Part shown: one piece after another, positions 17,295 through 25,675 of the stretch | How positions within the stretch are numbered: the first letter of the stretch is position 1 | Layout: every line of letters starts with the position of its first letter | NCBI RefSeq assembly: GCF_900199725.1 | Contig: NZ_LT904903.1 | Location: 275,920-339,919 of the forward strand | Reading direction: 5' to 3' | From: Cytobacillus massiliigabonensis | Lineage (GTDB): Bacteria; Bacillota; Bacilli; Bacillales; Cytobacillaceae | DNA: 64,000 nucleotides | Notes under the pieces: generated by a model | The model's database searches: none | Seen by the model: only the letters and a program-made list of their open reading frames with translations | What the model was told of the DNA's origin: nothing | Translations under genes and position numbers: made by a program

Positions 17295-17996
17295 ATGGAG
17301 GATGGGAAGCTGAGAGGGAAGACGATTCTTCTAATTGATGATAACGAAGATAACAGGGTGGAACTTAATTGGTATTTGTCCAAAAATGGCTTTGAGATAA
17401 TAGAGGCTGTGAATGGAAAAGAAGCCAAAAGGAAATTTTTAAAGTATGACCCTTGTTTCGTCCTGCTTGAAACAGATCTCCCTGATATGAATGGTTTGGA
17501 TTTCTGTACTTGGATTCGCAGCCAGAACTCTAATAATGTGCCTATTATTATACAATCAGCGAAAGGTGCCGATCAGGACAAAATACAAGGGCTGAAGATG
17601 GGTGCGGATGATTATATTGTAAAACCGCTTAACCTTGAAGAGCTATTGATAAGAATAGAAACCGTCTTGAGAAGAACCGTAAATCGATGCAGCAAATTAA
17701 GCTTTAAAGGACTGACAATTAAACCAATAAAAGGGATCGTTAAATTTCATGATCATGAGATTCATGTCACCCATTTTGAATATCGGCTTCTGTATCTTTT
17801 TATGACACATCCTGATCAAATATTATCAAGGGAACAAATAATTAATGAATTGTATAAGAAAAATGAAAAAATAATAAATGAAAGGACGGTTGACGTACAT
17901 ATTAAGAACCTCAGGGAGAAAATAGCTGGTTTTTCTGATTATCCTTACATTGTATCAATGCGCGGCTTAGGCTATAAATTTAATATAGATTTTTAA
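17295..17996 (+). CDS. Orphan OmpR-type response regulator with Glu at the phosphorylation site
   Basis: 233 aa with receiver (about 9-125) and winged-helix DNA-binding domain (135-233). The acidic pair Asp15-Asp16, Ser/Thr position and Lys (VKP) are kept, but the phosphoacceptor position in VLLETDLPDMNG is Glu59 instead of Asp. Glu often mimics phospho-Asp, so it may be active without a kinase. No histidine kinase is nearby. The ATG at 17295 was chosen for GGTGAT 4 nt upstream rather than the GTG at 17283. Confidence 0.85.
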   Translation: MEDGKLRGKTILLIDDNEDNRVELNWYLSKNGFEIIEAVNGKEAKRKFLKYDPCFVLLETDLPDMNGLDFCTWIRSQNSNNVPIIIQSAKGADQDKIQGLKMGADDYIVKPLNLEELLIRIETVLRRTVNRCSKLSFKGLTIKPIKGIVKFHDHEIHVTHFEYRLLYLFMTHPDQILSREQIINELYKKNEKIINERTVDVHIKNLREKIAGFSDYPYIVSMRGLGYKFNIDF

Positions 17997-18009
17997 AATA
18001 GGAAAATGG

Positions 18010-18042
18010 AGATGTTATATATAAAACATCTTCGTTTTTTTT
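18010..18042 (+). terminator. Terminator after the orphan response regulator
   Basis: Stem AGATGTT / AACATCT followed by eight U residues. Confidence 0.75.
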
Positions 18043-18144
18043 AGTCTCTTAAATGTCAGCATAAGCCAGTAATTAAATCGGCAATACTAATCATATGAAA
18101 TTTAAGGCGTTTTTTTATATGGACAAAAGGCAAGGAGGACAGAA

Positions 18145-18603
18145 ATGATTGGATTAATCCTTTCTGTAATAGCAGTCAATATGCTCGTTTTTTTTATAAA
18201 GAAGAATCTGACTATGAATCAAATGGTCCATATATGGTTCTTTACTATTTCACTTCAATTAATTTTTGATGTTTTTATCGATTTGAAATACCACGGCTAC
18301 TGGTATATAACGCAAGGAATTGATTGGGAAGCCTTTCCTGCCTATACTATATTAATCCCTCCTGTTAATATTCTATTTTTAAATTGGTTTCCTTTTAAAC
18401 GTTCCTTTATAAAAAAATTCTTATATTTGGCTGTATGGGTAATAGTCATATTGATTTATGAAAGTATTGCCCAGATTCCCCCTCCTTGGGGATACTTTGA
18501 ATATGGCTGGTGGAGGCTTGAGTATTCAGCAGTCATCGACCCGATATTATTACTCATATTAATAGGTTATTATAAATGGATTCAAGTGATTGAGAAGAAA
18601 TAA
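18145..18603 (+). CDS. CBO0543-like integral membrane protein
   Basis: 152 aa with about five transmembrane helices and conserved aromatic loops (YHGYWYITQGIDWEAFPAYTILIPP and WGYFEYGWWRLEYSAVIDP). This pattern matches the Bacilli/Clostridia membrane family I know as CBO0543. Function unknown; no catalytic residue is apparent. It has AAGGAGG before the ATG and its own terminator, so it is probably monocistronic. Confidence 0.75.
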   Translation: MIGLILSVIAVNMLVFFIKKNLTMNQMVHIWFFTISLQLIFDVFIDLKYHGYWYITQGIDWEAFPAYTILIPPVNILFLNWFPFKRSFIKKFLYLAVWVIVILIYESIAQIPPPWGYFEYGWWRLEYSAVIDPILLLILIGYYKWIQVIEKK

Positions 18604-18609
18604 AATGGG

Positions 18610-18636
18610 AAACGGAGCTGATTGTCTCCGTTTTTT
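18610..18636 (+). terminator. Terminator after the CBO0543-like gene
   Basis: Stem AAACGGAG / CTCCGTTT and U tail. Confidence 0.85.
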
Positions 18637-18730
18637 ATGCATTCTTAGATTCATTCTCATCCAAAAGTAGTAGAAATTCATCATCATAATTGAGTAACTG
18701 CATTCCAACTCGCTTCCGATGTTTAGTGAA

Positions 18731-18772
18731 CGCTTTCTTTCTAAAATAAAGCTAACAACAATATAGAAAGCG
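18731..18772 (+). promoter_or_regulatory. Leader hairpin overlapping the SDR ribosome site
   Basis: Arms CGCTTTCT (18731-18738) and AGAAAGCG (18765-18772). The 3' arm is part of the purine-rich segment that must serve as Shine-Dalgarno for the SDR gene at 18783, so folding would limit translation of the SDR/QueA-like/VOC unit. Confidence 0.4.
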
Positions 18773-18782
18773 AGAGATTCTA

Positions 18783-19514
18783 ATGGATAAAAAACCGGTT
18801 GTAATGATTACAGGAGCATCAAAAGGTCTTGGAAGAGCCTTAACATTAGCATTGGCAAATGAAGGAGTACGGCTAGCTATTTGTGCGAGAGGAGAAATGA
18901 TGCTTCGAAAAATAGAAAAAGAGGTACTGGCACTTGGGGCAGAAGTGATTGCTGTCCAAGCAGATGTTTCTGACATAAAAGATGTAAACCGTTTCGTATC
19001 TATTGTAGAAGAGGGCTTTGGGCGTGTCGATGTATTGATTAATAATGCATCTATATTTGGACCAGGACCAGCACTATTATCTGATTATCCGGAACACGAT
19101 TTTGCTGAGGTGCTTCGGGTTAATACAGTGAATCCATTCCTCATTACTAAGCGTGTATTGCCAGGTATGCTGAATCGAAACAAAGGGAAAATTTTCAATT
19201 TGACTTCTGAAGCTGGCAAAACGGGATTTGCAGAATGGGGAGCTTATGGCATCTCTAAATTTGCAGTAGAAGGGTTAACACAAACTTGGGCGGATGAGCT
19301 TCAAGACACAGGAGTAACTGTCAGTATGGTGGATCCAGGGGAGATGGATACAGAGATGCATAAAGTTGCTGTTCCAGAATGCGATTATAAGCTAGAGGAT
19401 CCTAATGAAGTGGCCAAGGTATTTGTCACTCTTGCATTAGATGAATCGATTGTCTTAAATGGAAAACGGTTTGAGGCACAATCTTTTATTCAGGAAAAGA
19501 GGGATGAACAATGA
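18783..19514 (+). CDS. SDR family oxidoreductase
   Basis: 243-aa classical short-chain dehydrogenase. The cofactor loop TGASKGLG is at residues 10-17, NNAS at 87-90, and the catalytic Ser142, Tyr155 and Lys159 (YGISK) are intact. A basic residue after the second strand (Ala-Arg36) suggests NADPH. It is the first gene of a three-gene unit: its TGA overlaps the ATG of the QueA-like gene by 4 nt. Its substrate is probably the sugar or nucleoside compound handled by that unit, but this is inference. Confidence 0.9.
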   Translation: MDKKPVVMITGASKGLGRALTLALANEGVRLAICARGEMMLRKIEKEVLALGAEVIAVQADVSDIKDVNRFVSIVEEGFGRVDVLINNASIFGPGPALLSDYPEHDFAEVLRVNTVNPFLITKRVLPGMLNRNKGKIFNLTSEAGKTGFAEWGAYGISKFAVEGLTQTWADELQDTGVTVSMVDPGEMDTEMHKVAVPECDYKLEDPNEVAKVFVTLALDESIVLNGKRFEAQSFIQEKRDEQ

Positions 19515-20548
19515 TGAGCACTGCACGTTCATTCCGAGTGCCTGAATATTTAAATGCGCATACTCCAGCGGAGTATAGAGGGATCCAGCGTGATCATGTC
19601 CGCTTAATGACATTAGACTCAGTGACAGGAGATTGTTCCCATAATTATTTTAATAAGCTGGATTCGTATTTAGTCAAGGGAGATTTGCTAGTCTTAAATA
19701 ATAGCCGAACCATTCCGGCAGTCCTAAAAGGAAAAAGAGGAAAGCAAGCAATTGAAATTCGTTTATCCCGAAAGTTATCGGAAAGAGAATGGGAGGCCCT
19801 TATCGTTGGTGGAGTAATCACTGTTGGGGAAAAAATTGATTTGCCTGGAGGACTAACAGCAACTATTACTGGGCTAGGGGCTGAGGCACCTTTAATCGTG
19901 CTTTCCTTTTCAAAGAGAGGATTAGATTTATTAGAAGTCTTCTATCGATATGGGGAACCGCTCCATTACGAATATATCGAAACGCCTTGGCCGATAGAGA
20001 TGTATCAAACAGTATATGCTTCTGTTCCAGGATCTGTAGAAATGCCTTCGGCGGGAAGAGCATTTACATGGCGATTGCTTAATAAGCTGAAGGAAAAAGG
20101 AATAAACATAGCGTATTTACAGCTGCATGCTGGCTTGAGTTATTACGGAAATAATCGCTGGCCACATCCTAACAATCATCCTGAGGAATTTTGTATTTCC
20201 GCAAAAACTGCGGAATTGATTAATAAAATAAGGAAAAATAAAGGGCGGGTGATTGGGGTTGGAACGACTGTAGTAAGGGCACTTGAAACAGCGGTCAATT
20301 TAGATGGAAATGTGGAGCCACAGAAAGGAATTACAAGTTTGTATATTCAAAAAGGGTACCCTTTGAAGGCTGTTGATGGTTTAATAACAGGATTTCACGA
20401 GCCTGAAGCAAGCCATTTAGATTTGCTTTCTGCTTTTATTGATAAGGGTTTATTAATGAAGGCATACAATAAGGCATTAGCTGATGGGTATCTATGGCAT
20501 GAATTTGGAGATATGAATTTAATCCTGCCGATGGATGGGAGAAAATGA
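19511..20548 (+). CDS. QueA-like S-adenosylmethionine ribosyltransferase-isomerase paralogue
   Basis: 345 aa, the length of QueA, which transfers the ribosyl part of SAM to preQ1 in tRNA. Family landmarks remain: DLLVLNNSRTIPA near 57-69, YQTVYASVPGSV, VGTTVVRALE, and a C-terminal LLSAF. Several of the most conserved QueA positions differ: PTAGLHF reads PSAGRAF, the LHVGxGTF segment reads LHAGLSYY, and the HxHxE loop reads NNHPEEF. It overlaps the genes on both sides by 4 nt (ATGA), far from any queuosine gene. I infer a diverged paralogue with a different acceptor. Confidence 0.8.
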   Translation: MMSTARSFRVPEYLNAHTPAEYRGIQRDHVRLMTLDSVTGDCSHNYFNKLDSYLVKGDLLVLNNSRTIPAVLKGKRGKQAIEIRLSRKLSEREWEALIVGGVITVGEKIDLPGGLTATITGLGAEAPLIVLSFSKRGLDLLEVFYRYGEPLHYEYIETPWPIEMYQTVYASVPGSVEMPSAGRAFTWRLLNKLKEKGINIAYLQLHAGLSYYGNNRWPHPNNHPEEFCISAKTAELINKIRKNKGRVIGVGTTVVRALETAVNLDGNVEPQKGITSLYIQKGYPLKAVDGLITGFHEPEASHLDLLSAFIDKGLLMKAYNKALADGYLWHEFGDMNLILPMDGRK

Positions 20549-20904
20549 AGTGGCATCATGCAGGAATACAAGTAAGTAATTTAAATGATTCCATCCAGTT
20601 CTATAAACGAATGTTTGGTTTTTCCTTTGAGAAATATTTAATGTTTCAGGATGAAAAAATTGTTTTTCTTCGGAATGAGAATGTCCAAATTGAACTAATT
20701 GAGTCAGAGGAGAATAAAGCACCATTACATTCTATTCATATAGCTTGGCAATTGGAGGATATAGAGGATTGGATTAGAAAGCTGAAAAAAGAAGGACTTT
20801 ATCCGTTGGAAGGACCTTATAGCTTAAAAAATGGGTGGATCACTGTGTTTTATGAGGGACCCGATCGTGAGATAATCGAATTGATTCAAGTAAATAGAAT
20901 TTAA
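20545..20904 (+). CDS. VOC family (glyoxalase-fold) protein
   Basis: 119 aa, two beta-alpha-beta-beta-beta units of the vicinal oxygen chelate fold. Likely metal ligands are His4/His5 (KWHHAGIQV), Glu in VQIELIE, His in SIHIAW, and Glu in REIIELIQ. This could be a glyoxalase-like lyase/isomerase, dioxygenase or a binding protein. Its ATG overlaps the QueA-like stop (ATGA), so it is translated with that gene. The operon ends at a large nested hairpin. Confidence 0.85.
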   Translation: MKWHHAGIQVSNLNDSIQFYKRMFGFSFEKYLMFQDEKIVFLRNENVQIELIESEENKAPLHSIHIAWQLEDIEDWIRKLKKEGLYPLEGPYSLKNGWITVFYEGPDREIIELIQVNRI

Positions 20905-20983
20905 AAACCTTACCTGAGTGAAACGATCCCAATTGTTAGACACGATCTAACAATTGGGGTGCAGTACATAGCGGTAAGGTTTT
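20904..20983. terminator. Large nested hairpin between convergent genes
   Basis: Outer perfect 11-bp stem AAAACCTTACC (20904-20914) / GGTAAGGTTTT (20973-20983) encloses an inner perfect 13-bp stem CCCAATTGTTAGA (20928-20940) / TCTAACAATTGGG (20946-20958) with a 5-nt loop. T-rich at both ends, it can end both the VOC operon and the chemoreceptor gene. Confidence 0.7.
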
Positions 20984-20987
20984 CGAT

Positions 20988-22688
20988 TTAAATTTTAAAT
21001 TTCCCAATTAGTGATTGCAGGTCATCTGCCATTTTAGATAAATATTTTGCTGAAGATGTTATTTCATGCATGGAAGCCAGCTGTTCTTCTGTTGCTGTAG
21101 ATACAGATTGTGTGCTGGATGCGGCAGTATCAGCTAATTCCGTAATGAATTTCATTGATTGAACTGCTTGTTCAGCACCTGCAGCCATTTGCTGGACAGC
21201 AGATGAAACTTCCTGTATTTGGTTGGTTACTTCATTTACCGAGTCTTGAATATGAACAAAGGAATCTCCGGCATTGTTAACAATTTCCATGCCCGCTACC
21301 ACTTCTTTTGTTACAAATTCCATGGATTCAACCGCTTTATTTGTATCATGCTGTGTGATAGAGATGAGCCCGGAAATTTCTTGAGCAGACCTGGCAGATT
21401 GTTCTGCAAGCTTACGTACCTCATCAGCTACTACCGCAAACCCGCTTCCATGCTCCCCGGCTCTTGCTGCTTCAATCGCTGCATTTAATGCAAGAAGGTT
21501 TGTTTGTTCAGCAATTCCAGTAATCGCTCCAATAATTTGATCGATTTCTTTTGAACGGTCTCCTAATCCACTAACGACTCCAGCCAATTCATTGACTGTT
21601 CCGTTAATCGAATCCATTTGGTGGACGGCTGTTTTGATTGCTTGTACTCCTTCTGTTGCTTTGTTGGAAGCCCCAATCGCCGTGATCGTAACATTCTGCG
21701 CATTAGCAGCAATTTGCCGTACACCATTAGATATCTCAGTGATTGTTTGAGAAGTATCTTCCACACTTTGAACTTGCTTATCGACACTTACAGCCATTTG
21801 GTGCATGGTAGCAGTAATTTGTTCCGTAGCAATATTCGTTTGTTCAGCACTTGCTGTTAATTCATCGGAAGAAGCAGCGACCTGCTTTGAACCAGCATGC
21901 ACTTGCTGAATTAATTCTCGAAGATTATTCTTCATAAGGCTGAGGGTAGTTGATAAATCTCCGATCTCATCTTTATTTTTAATTTGAATATCTTTATCTG
22001 ATAGATCTCCTTCAGCAATTTTCTTAGCGGAATGAATTAAGATAGAGATTGGTTTTGTTTTCCTTCTGATCAGCCAAATAGTGATGACGCTGGCAATAGC
22101 CATTGGAAGAAGTCCGAGGATAAAGCTGCCTTTGACAGAATCCCATGTTCTTTCAGACACAATTTTGGCATTAAAGTCAATCGCATTTAAAGCGATTATT
22201 TCTTTATTTGGGTCATGGTCCTTAAATATGGGGGCATACCCAGTTACTCGTTTCATTCCGCCATATTCATAAATCTCTGAATAATGAGGATGCTTTGTTT
22301 CCTTAATTACCTCTAATGCTTCCTTATCAATATAGAAGGAATCACCTGCTGAATATCCTTGATCCTGCATATTTTGATCAGCTGCTAAAATTTTTCCATC
22401 CAGTTGTAAGACGTATTGACTTTCAAAAATTTGTTTATGATCGGTTGTCCAATTTAATGTTTCCTGTATTTTACTTAATTTTGCGTCGTCACCTTTCATG
22501 ATATCCTCTAAATCTTCTGGATTTATCAGACCGGTGGTAATATTCGCACAGCCAACCGCTTCAATGCCTGCTGCTTCATATGTGTGTTCATAACTTACTA
22601 AATAGTTGGAAATGGAAGTAATAATCATTGATATAAAAATAACAAAAACAATAATTCTGCCAAGCTGCCAAGTGATCGTCTTTCTCAT
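20988..22688 (-). CDS. Methyl-accepting chemotaxis protein
   Basis: 566 aa. Residues about 8-28 are the first membrane helix, 30-185 an extracellular Cache-like sensor domain, 190-210 the second helix, then HAMP, and from about 280 a long coiled-coil signalling domain with the hairpin tip [21 protein letters not shown]. It links a periplasmic-side ligand to CheA/CheW. The start at 22688 has AGAGGAG 8 nt upstream; the frame is open 15 codons earlier without such a site. Ligand unknown. Confidence 0.93.
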   Translation of the reverse strand: MRKTITWQLGRIIVFVIFISMIITSISNYLVSYEHTYEAAGIEAVGCANITTGLINPEDLEDIMKGDDAKLSKIQETLNWTTDHKQIFESQYVLQLDGKILAADQNMQDQGYSAGDSFYIDKEALEVIKETKHPHYSEIYEYGGMKRVTGYAPIFKDHDPNKEIIALNAIDFNAKIVSERTWDSVKGSFILGLLPMAIASVITIWLIRRKTKPISILIHSAKKIAEGDLSDKDIQIKNKDEIGDLSTTLSLMKNNLRELIQQVHAGSKQVAASSDELTASAEQTNIATEQITATMHQMAVSVDKQVQSVEDTSQTITEISNGVRQIAANAQNVTITAIGASNKATEGVQAIKTAVHQMDSINGTVNELAGVVSGLGDRSKEIDQIIGAITGIAEQTNLLALNAAIEAARAGEHGSGFAVVADEVRKLAEQSARSAQEISGLISITQHDTNKAVESMEFVTKEVVAGMEIVNNAGDSFVHIQDSVNEVTNQIQEVSSAVQQMAAGAEQAVQSMKFITELADTAASSTQSVSTATEEQLASMHEITSSAKYLSKMADDLQSLIGKFKI

Positions 22689-22822
22689 GAAATACTTCTC
22701 CTCTGAGTTTAATAAATCGGTATAAATACCCATGCGATTCTTATTCTACTATAAATAAGTTGTTTAAAGTTGAATAACTTTTTAATAAATATTGGAAAAA
22801 AACATTATATTTTGCAATTTGG

Positions 22823-22853
22823 GGCTTAGCCTTACTAAGTCTTGAGGCTTAGC
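22823..22853 (+). promoter_or_regulatory. Direct repeats upstream of the liaIH-like operon
   Basis: GGCTTAGC occurs at 22823-22830 and again at 22846-22853 (23 bp apart). An inverted pair CTTAG / CTAAG lies at 22825-22839. It is located about 90 nt before the first gene and is a candidate binding region for its regulator; no clear B. subtilis LiaR box was recognised. Confidence 0.35.
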
Positions 22854-22933
22854 TGAAAATAAAGCGCAAGCTCGTTATGGGAAATCCAAAATAAAGGTAA
22901 GATGAAATCAAGATAAAGAAAGGAGAAAACAAA

Positions 22934-23275
22934 ATGAAAAAATTTGGTTTGTTATTAATCGGCGGAATTTCAGCGATGATATTACTTTCTACCATTGGTC
23001 CTATGATAGGATTCCTAGTAAGTATTGCGCTTCTATATTTCATCTTTAAACAATTTTTGAAGACTGATTCAACAGGAGGGAAAATTGGGTTAGGGGTTGT
23101 TGGTTTCTTTATTCTAATGGCTTCTATTCACAATGCACCTGCGATCATAGGAGTTGTTGCAGCATACGTATTGTACCTTGTTTACAAAAAATGGAATGGA
23201 AATAAACAAGTAGTTGTTAAAGAAACAGACCCATTTGTTAATTTTGAAAAGCAATGGAATGACATCAATAAATAA
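22934..23275 (+). CDS. LiaI-like / lmo0954-type small membrane protein
   Basis: 113 aa with four hydrophobic segments arranged as two pairs and a hydrophilic C-terminal tail. Size, topology and the PspA-family gene 24 nt downstream point to a LiaI-type membrane anchor that recruits the phage-shock-like protein. AAAGGAG precedes the ATG. No LiaRS two-component genes are adjacent. Function inferred from the pair, not from motifs. Confidence 0.7.
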   Translation: MKKFGLLLIGGISAMILLSTIGPMIGFLVSIALLYFIFKQFLKTDSTGGKIGLGVVGFFILMASIHNAPAIIGVVAAYVLYLVYKKWNGNKQVVVKETDPFVNFEKQWNDINK

Positions 23276-23299
23276 TTGAATTAAAGGAGAGAGCGAGTC

Positions 23300-23947
23300 A
23301 TGACAAATTTACTTGCAAAAATTAAAAATACAATAAAAGCAGACTTAAACGAAGCGCTGGAAAGAAAGGAAAATAAAAATCCCATTGGGCTGCTTAATCA
23401 ATATCTTCATGAATGTGAACAAGAAACAGAAAAGGTAAAAAAGCTTGTCGATCGTCAATATCAGCTCAAGGATGAGTTTGAAAGAGAGCTGGCAGAAGCA
23501 GCAGAACTTGCTGAAAAAAGGAAGTATCAGGCAGGTATTGCTTCAAAAGCAGGAGAAATAGAGCTCTATCAATTTGCCTTAGCAGAGCATCAGCATTATT
23601 CAGACCGTGCCGAACGCCTAAGAGTCTCTCTGAATCACATTTTAAGTCAGCTTGAAGAATTGGAAGGAAAATATGAAGAAATGCAGCATAAACTTAAAGA
23701 CATGCATATACGCAGGATGGAGTTAATGGGACGCGAAAATATTACGCGAGCCAATCACCAAATAAACAAAGTATTGGATTCAGCTTCTAACTCCGATAAA
23801 CCATATTCTCGATTTGAAGCAATAGAAGGCTATCTTGATCGTTTAGAAGATCAAGTAAATAGAGCCTTTCACAGCAGCTCAATTGATGCAAAGATAGCGC
23901 AATTGGAAAATGAGATGAAAATGAGTGAAGGTAAAATTAGTTCATAA
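23300..23947 (+). CDS. PspA/IM30 family protein (LiaH-like)
   Basis: 215 aa, almost wholly alpha-helical coiled coil with heptad-like Glu/Lys/Leu pattern. It starts with an amphipathic helix (LLAKIKNTIKADLNEALERKENKNP), as in PspA, IM30 and LiaH. Members form large rings that protect the membrane under envelope stress. It is co-transcribed with the preceding small membrane protein and followed by a very strong terminator. Confidence 0.88.
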   Translation: MTNLLAKIKNTIKADLNEALERKENKNPIGLLNQYLHECEQETEKVKKLVDRQYQLKDEFERELAEAAELAEKRKYQAGIASKAGEIELYQFALAEHQHYSDRAERLRVSLNHILSQLEELEGKYEEMQHKLKDMHIRRMELMGRENITRANHQINKVLDSASNSDKPYSRFEAIEGYLDRLEDQVNRAFHSSSIDAKIAQLENEMKMSEGKISS

Positions 23948-23972
23948 TCTTTTGGACTAAAAATGATTTGAA

Positions 23973-24032
23973 ATTCAATTTAATAAAAAAGTCAAAGGAA
24001 CTGGAATCCTTTGGCTTTTTTATTAAATTGAA
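23973..24032 (+). terminator. Terminator of the liaIH-like operon
   Basis: Long near-perfect stem of about 27 bp, including AAAAAAGTCAAAGGA / TCCTTTGGCTTTTTT, with a 7-nt loop. Confidence 0.9.
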
Positions 24033-24097
24033 ATGGTTATTAAATAATTTCCCTTGTTTTTTCGGAAGAGAGATGATATTGTAACAAGAGCGGCGGT

Positions 24098-24118
24098 AAA
24101 TCGTAATTATTCCGATTT
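24098..24118 (+). promoter_or_regulatory. Zur box 1 upstream of the COG0523 GTPase gene
   Basis: 21-nt dyad of the form AAATCGTAAT-N-ATTnCGATTT, differing at one position (A to C) from the B. subtilis Zur consensus as I know it. It is about 155 nt before the gene. Confidence 0.88.
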
Positions 24119-24217
24119 ATATCGGATAAAAAGTACTATTACTAAAAATGTAAAAAGTAGAGGTGAAAGGGTTGGATTGTTGTATTAAAGTAATTGCAAT
24201 AGATATTTTTAATACAT

Positions 24218-24238
24218 AAATCGTAATCATTTTGATTA
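24218..24238 (+). promoter_or_regulatory. Zur box 2 upstream of the COG0523 GTPase gene
   Basis: The left half AAATCGTAAT is perfect and the right half is ATTTTGATTA, a weaker match. It lies directly before the Shine-Dalgarno of the GTPase gene. Two boxes upstream of yciC/zagA are known in B. subtilis. Confidence 0.8.
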
Positions 24239-24253
24239 GCGGGAGTGGATTAT

Positions 24254-25462
24254 ATGAGAAAAATACCTGTAACAGTATTGAGTGGTTATTTAGGTTCGGG
24301 TAAAACAACTTTACTCAACCATATTTTGCAAAATAATGAGGAAAAGAAAATTGCTGTTATTGTCAACGATATGAGTGAAATTAATATTGATGCCTCATTA
24401 GTTAAACAAGGCGGATTTTCAAGAACAGAAGAGAAGCTAGTAGAAATGCAAAATGGCTGCATATGCTGCACCCTTAGGGAGGATTTGATTAAAGAGGTAG
24501 AAAAGCTAGCTTCTTTAGGAGACATTGATTACATTGTGATCGAGTCAACGGGTATTAGTGAACCAGTTCCGGTGGCGCAAACCTTCACATATGTGGATGA
24601 GAATCTAGGAATTGATTTATCATCATTATGCAGACTGGATACGATGGTTACGGTTGTTGATGCTAATCGTTTCTGGAATGATTTTTCTTCTGGTGAAAGC
24701 TTGTTAGACCGCAAGGAAGCGACAGATGAAGCAGATACGAGAGAGGTTGTTGATTTATTAATAGACCAGATTGAATTTGCTGACGTAATTTTGTTAAATA
24801 AAATCGACTTGGTAGAACAAGAGGATATTAAAGAATTAAAAGCTGTACTGCAGAAGCTAAATCCTGAAGCACGTATAATCGAAACAGATCATGCACAGGT
24901 TCCGCTTGATTGTGTTCTCAATACGAAATTATTTGATTTTGATAAAGCAAGTCAAAGTGCAGGCTGGATAAAGGAGCTTAATAATGAACAACACATTCCA
25001 GAGACTGAGGAGTATGGTATTTCTTCCTTTGTATTTCGCAGGAGATTGCCATTCCATCCAGAGAGACTGATGAAATGGCTAGAGGATTGGCCAGTTGATG
25101 TCGTTCGAGCGAAAGGTTTTATCTGGATAGCCACACGAAATAATATAGCAGCACTTCTCTCACAAGCAGGACCTTCTATTACCCTGCAAGGTGTTGGTGA
25201 GTGGATAGCAGCCTATCCAGAAGAGGAAAGGAAACAAGTATTAATCGAAGAACCTGAACTGCTGGAGAAGTGGGATGACGTGTACGGAGATCGCTTAACA
25301 GAGCTTGTTTTAATAGGGATTGATATGAACCGGGATGAAATCGAAGAATCATTAGAGAAATGTCTTCTAACTAAGGAAGAGCTTTTAGCTGATTGGTCAA
25401 CATTTAAGGACCCGCTACCACCATTTATAGTAGAAGAAACTGAATATAGGAGGAAAGAATAA
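24254..25462 (+). CDS. zagA: COG0523 zinc-metallochaperone GTPase (ZagA/YciC-like)
   Basis: 402 aa, CobW/COG0523 G3E GTPase. Walker A GYLGSGKT is at residues 11-18, the metal-binding CxCC motif (GCICC) has Cys69, Cys71 and Cys72, the NKID specificity motif is in the G domain, and a CobW C-terminal domain follows. In B. subtilis the homologue ZagA supplies zinc under depletion. The ATG at 24254 is preferred to the GTG at 24245 for GGGAG 8 nt upstream. Two Zur boxes upstream and a zinc-free L33 gene overlapping its stop support a zinc-starvation role. Confidence 0.93.
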   Translation: MRKIPVTVLSGYLGSGKTTLLNHILQNNEEKKIAVIVNDMSEINIDASLVKQGGFSRTEEKLVEMQNGCICCTLREDLIKEVEKLASLGDIDYIVIESTGISEPVPVAQTFTYVDENLGIDLSSLCRLDTMVTVVDANRFWNDFSSGESLLDRKEATDEADTREVVDLLIDQIEFADVILLNKIDLVEQEDIKELKAVLQKLNPEARIIETDHAQVPLDCVLNTKLFDFDKASQSAGWIKELNNEQHIPETEEYGISSFVFRRRLPFHPERLMKWLEDWPVDVVRAKGFIWIATRNNIAALLSQAGPSITLQGVGEWIAAYPEEERKQVLIEEPELLEKWDDVYGDRLTELVLIGIDMNRDEIEESLEKCLLTKEELLADWSTFKDPLPPFIVEETEYRRKE

Positions 25463-25611
25463 TGAGAGTGAATATTACTTTGGCTTGTACTGAAACAGGC
25501 GATCGAAATTATATTACGACAAAAAATAAGCGGACGAATCCTGATCGTATTGAGCTGAAAAAATATTGTCCGCGTTTAAAGAGACATACATTGCACCGCG
25601 AAACAAAATAG
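25462..25611 (+). CDS. rpmG: Ribosomal protein L33, zinc-independent (C-) form
   Basis: 49 aa, too short for the main gene list but clear: [40 protein letters not shown]. The two CxxC pairs of zinc-binding L33 are broken (ACTETG and YCPRLKRH keep one Cys each), so it needs no zinc. Its ATG overlaps the GTPase stop (TAATG), and both are behind Zur boxes. Replacing zinc-binding L33 during starvation would spare ribosomal zinc, as known for Bacillus C- paralogues. Confidence 0.95.
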   Translation: MRVNITLACTETGDRNYITTKNKRTNPDRIELKKYCPRLKRHTLHRETK

Positions 25612-25618
25612 AAAAAAA

Positions 25619-25650
25619 GTATAAGCACTTAATTCGTTAAGTGTTTATAC
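25619..25650. terminator. Bidirectional terminator with UUCG loop
   Basis: 14-bp stem GTATAAGCACTTAA / TTAAGTGTTTATAC (one G-U) closed by a TTCG tetraloop, A-run before and T-run after, between convergent genes. Confidence 0.9.
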
Positions 25651-25675
25651 CTTTTCATATAGGAAAAAGCCCTTT

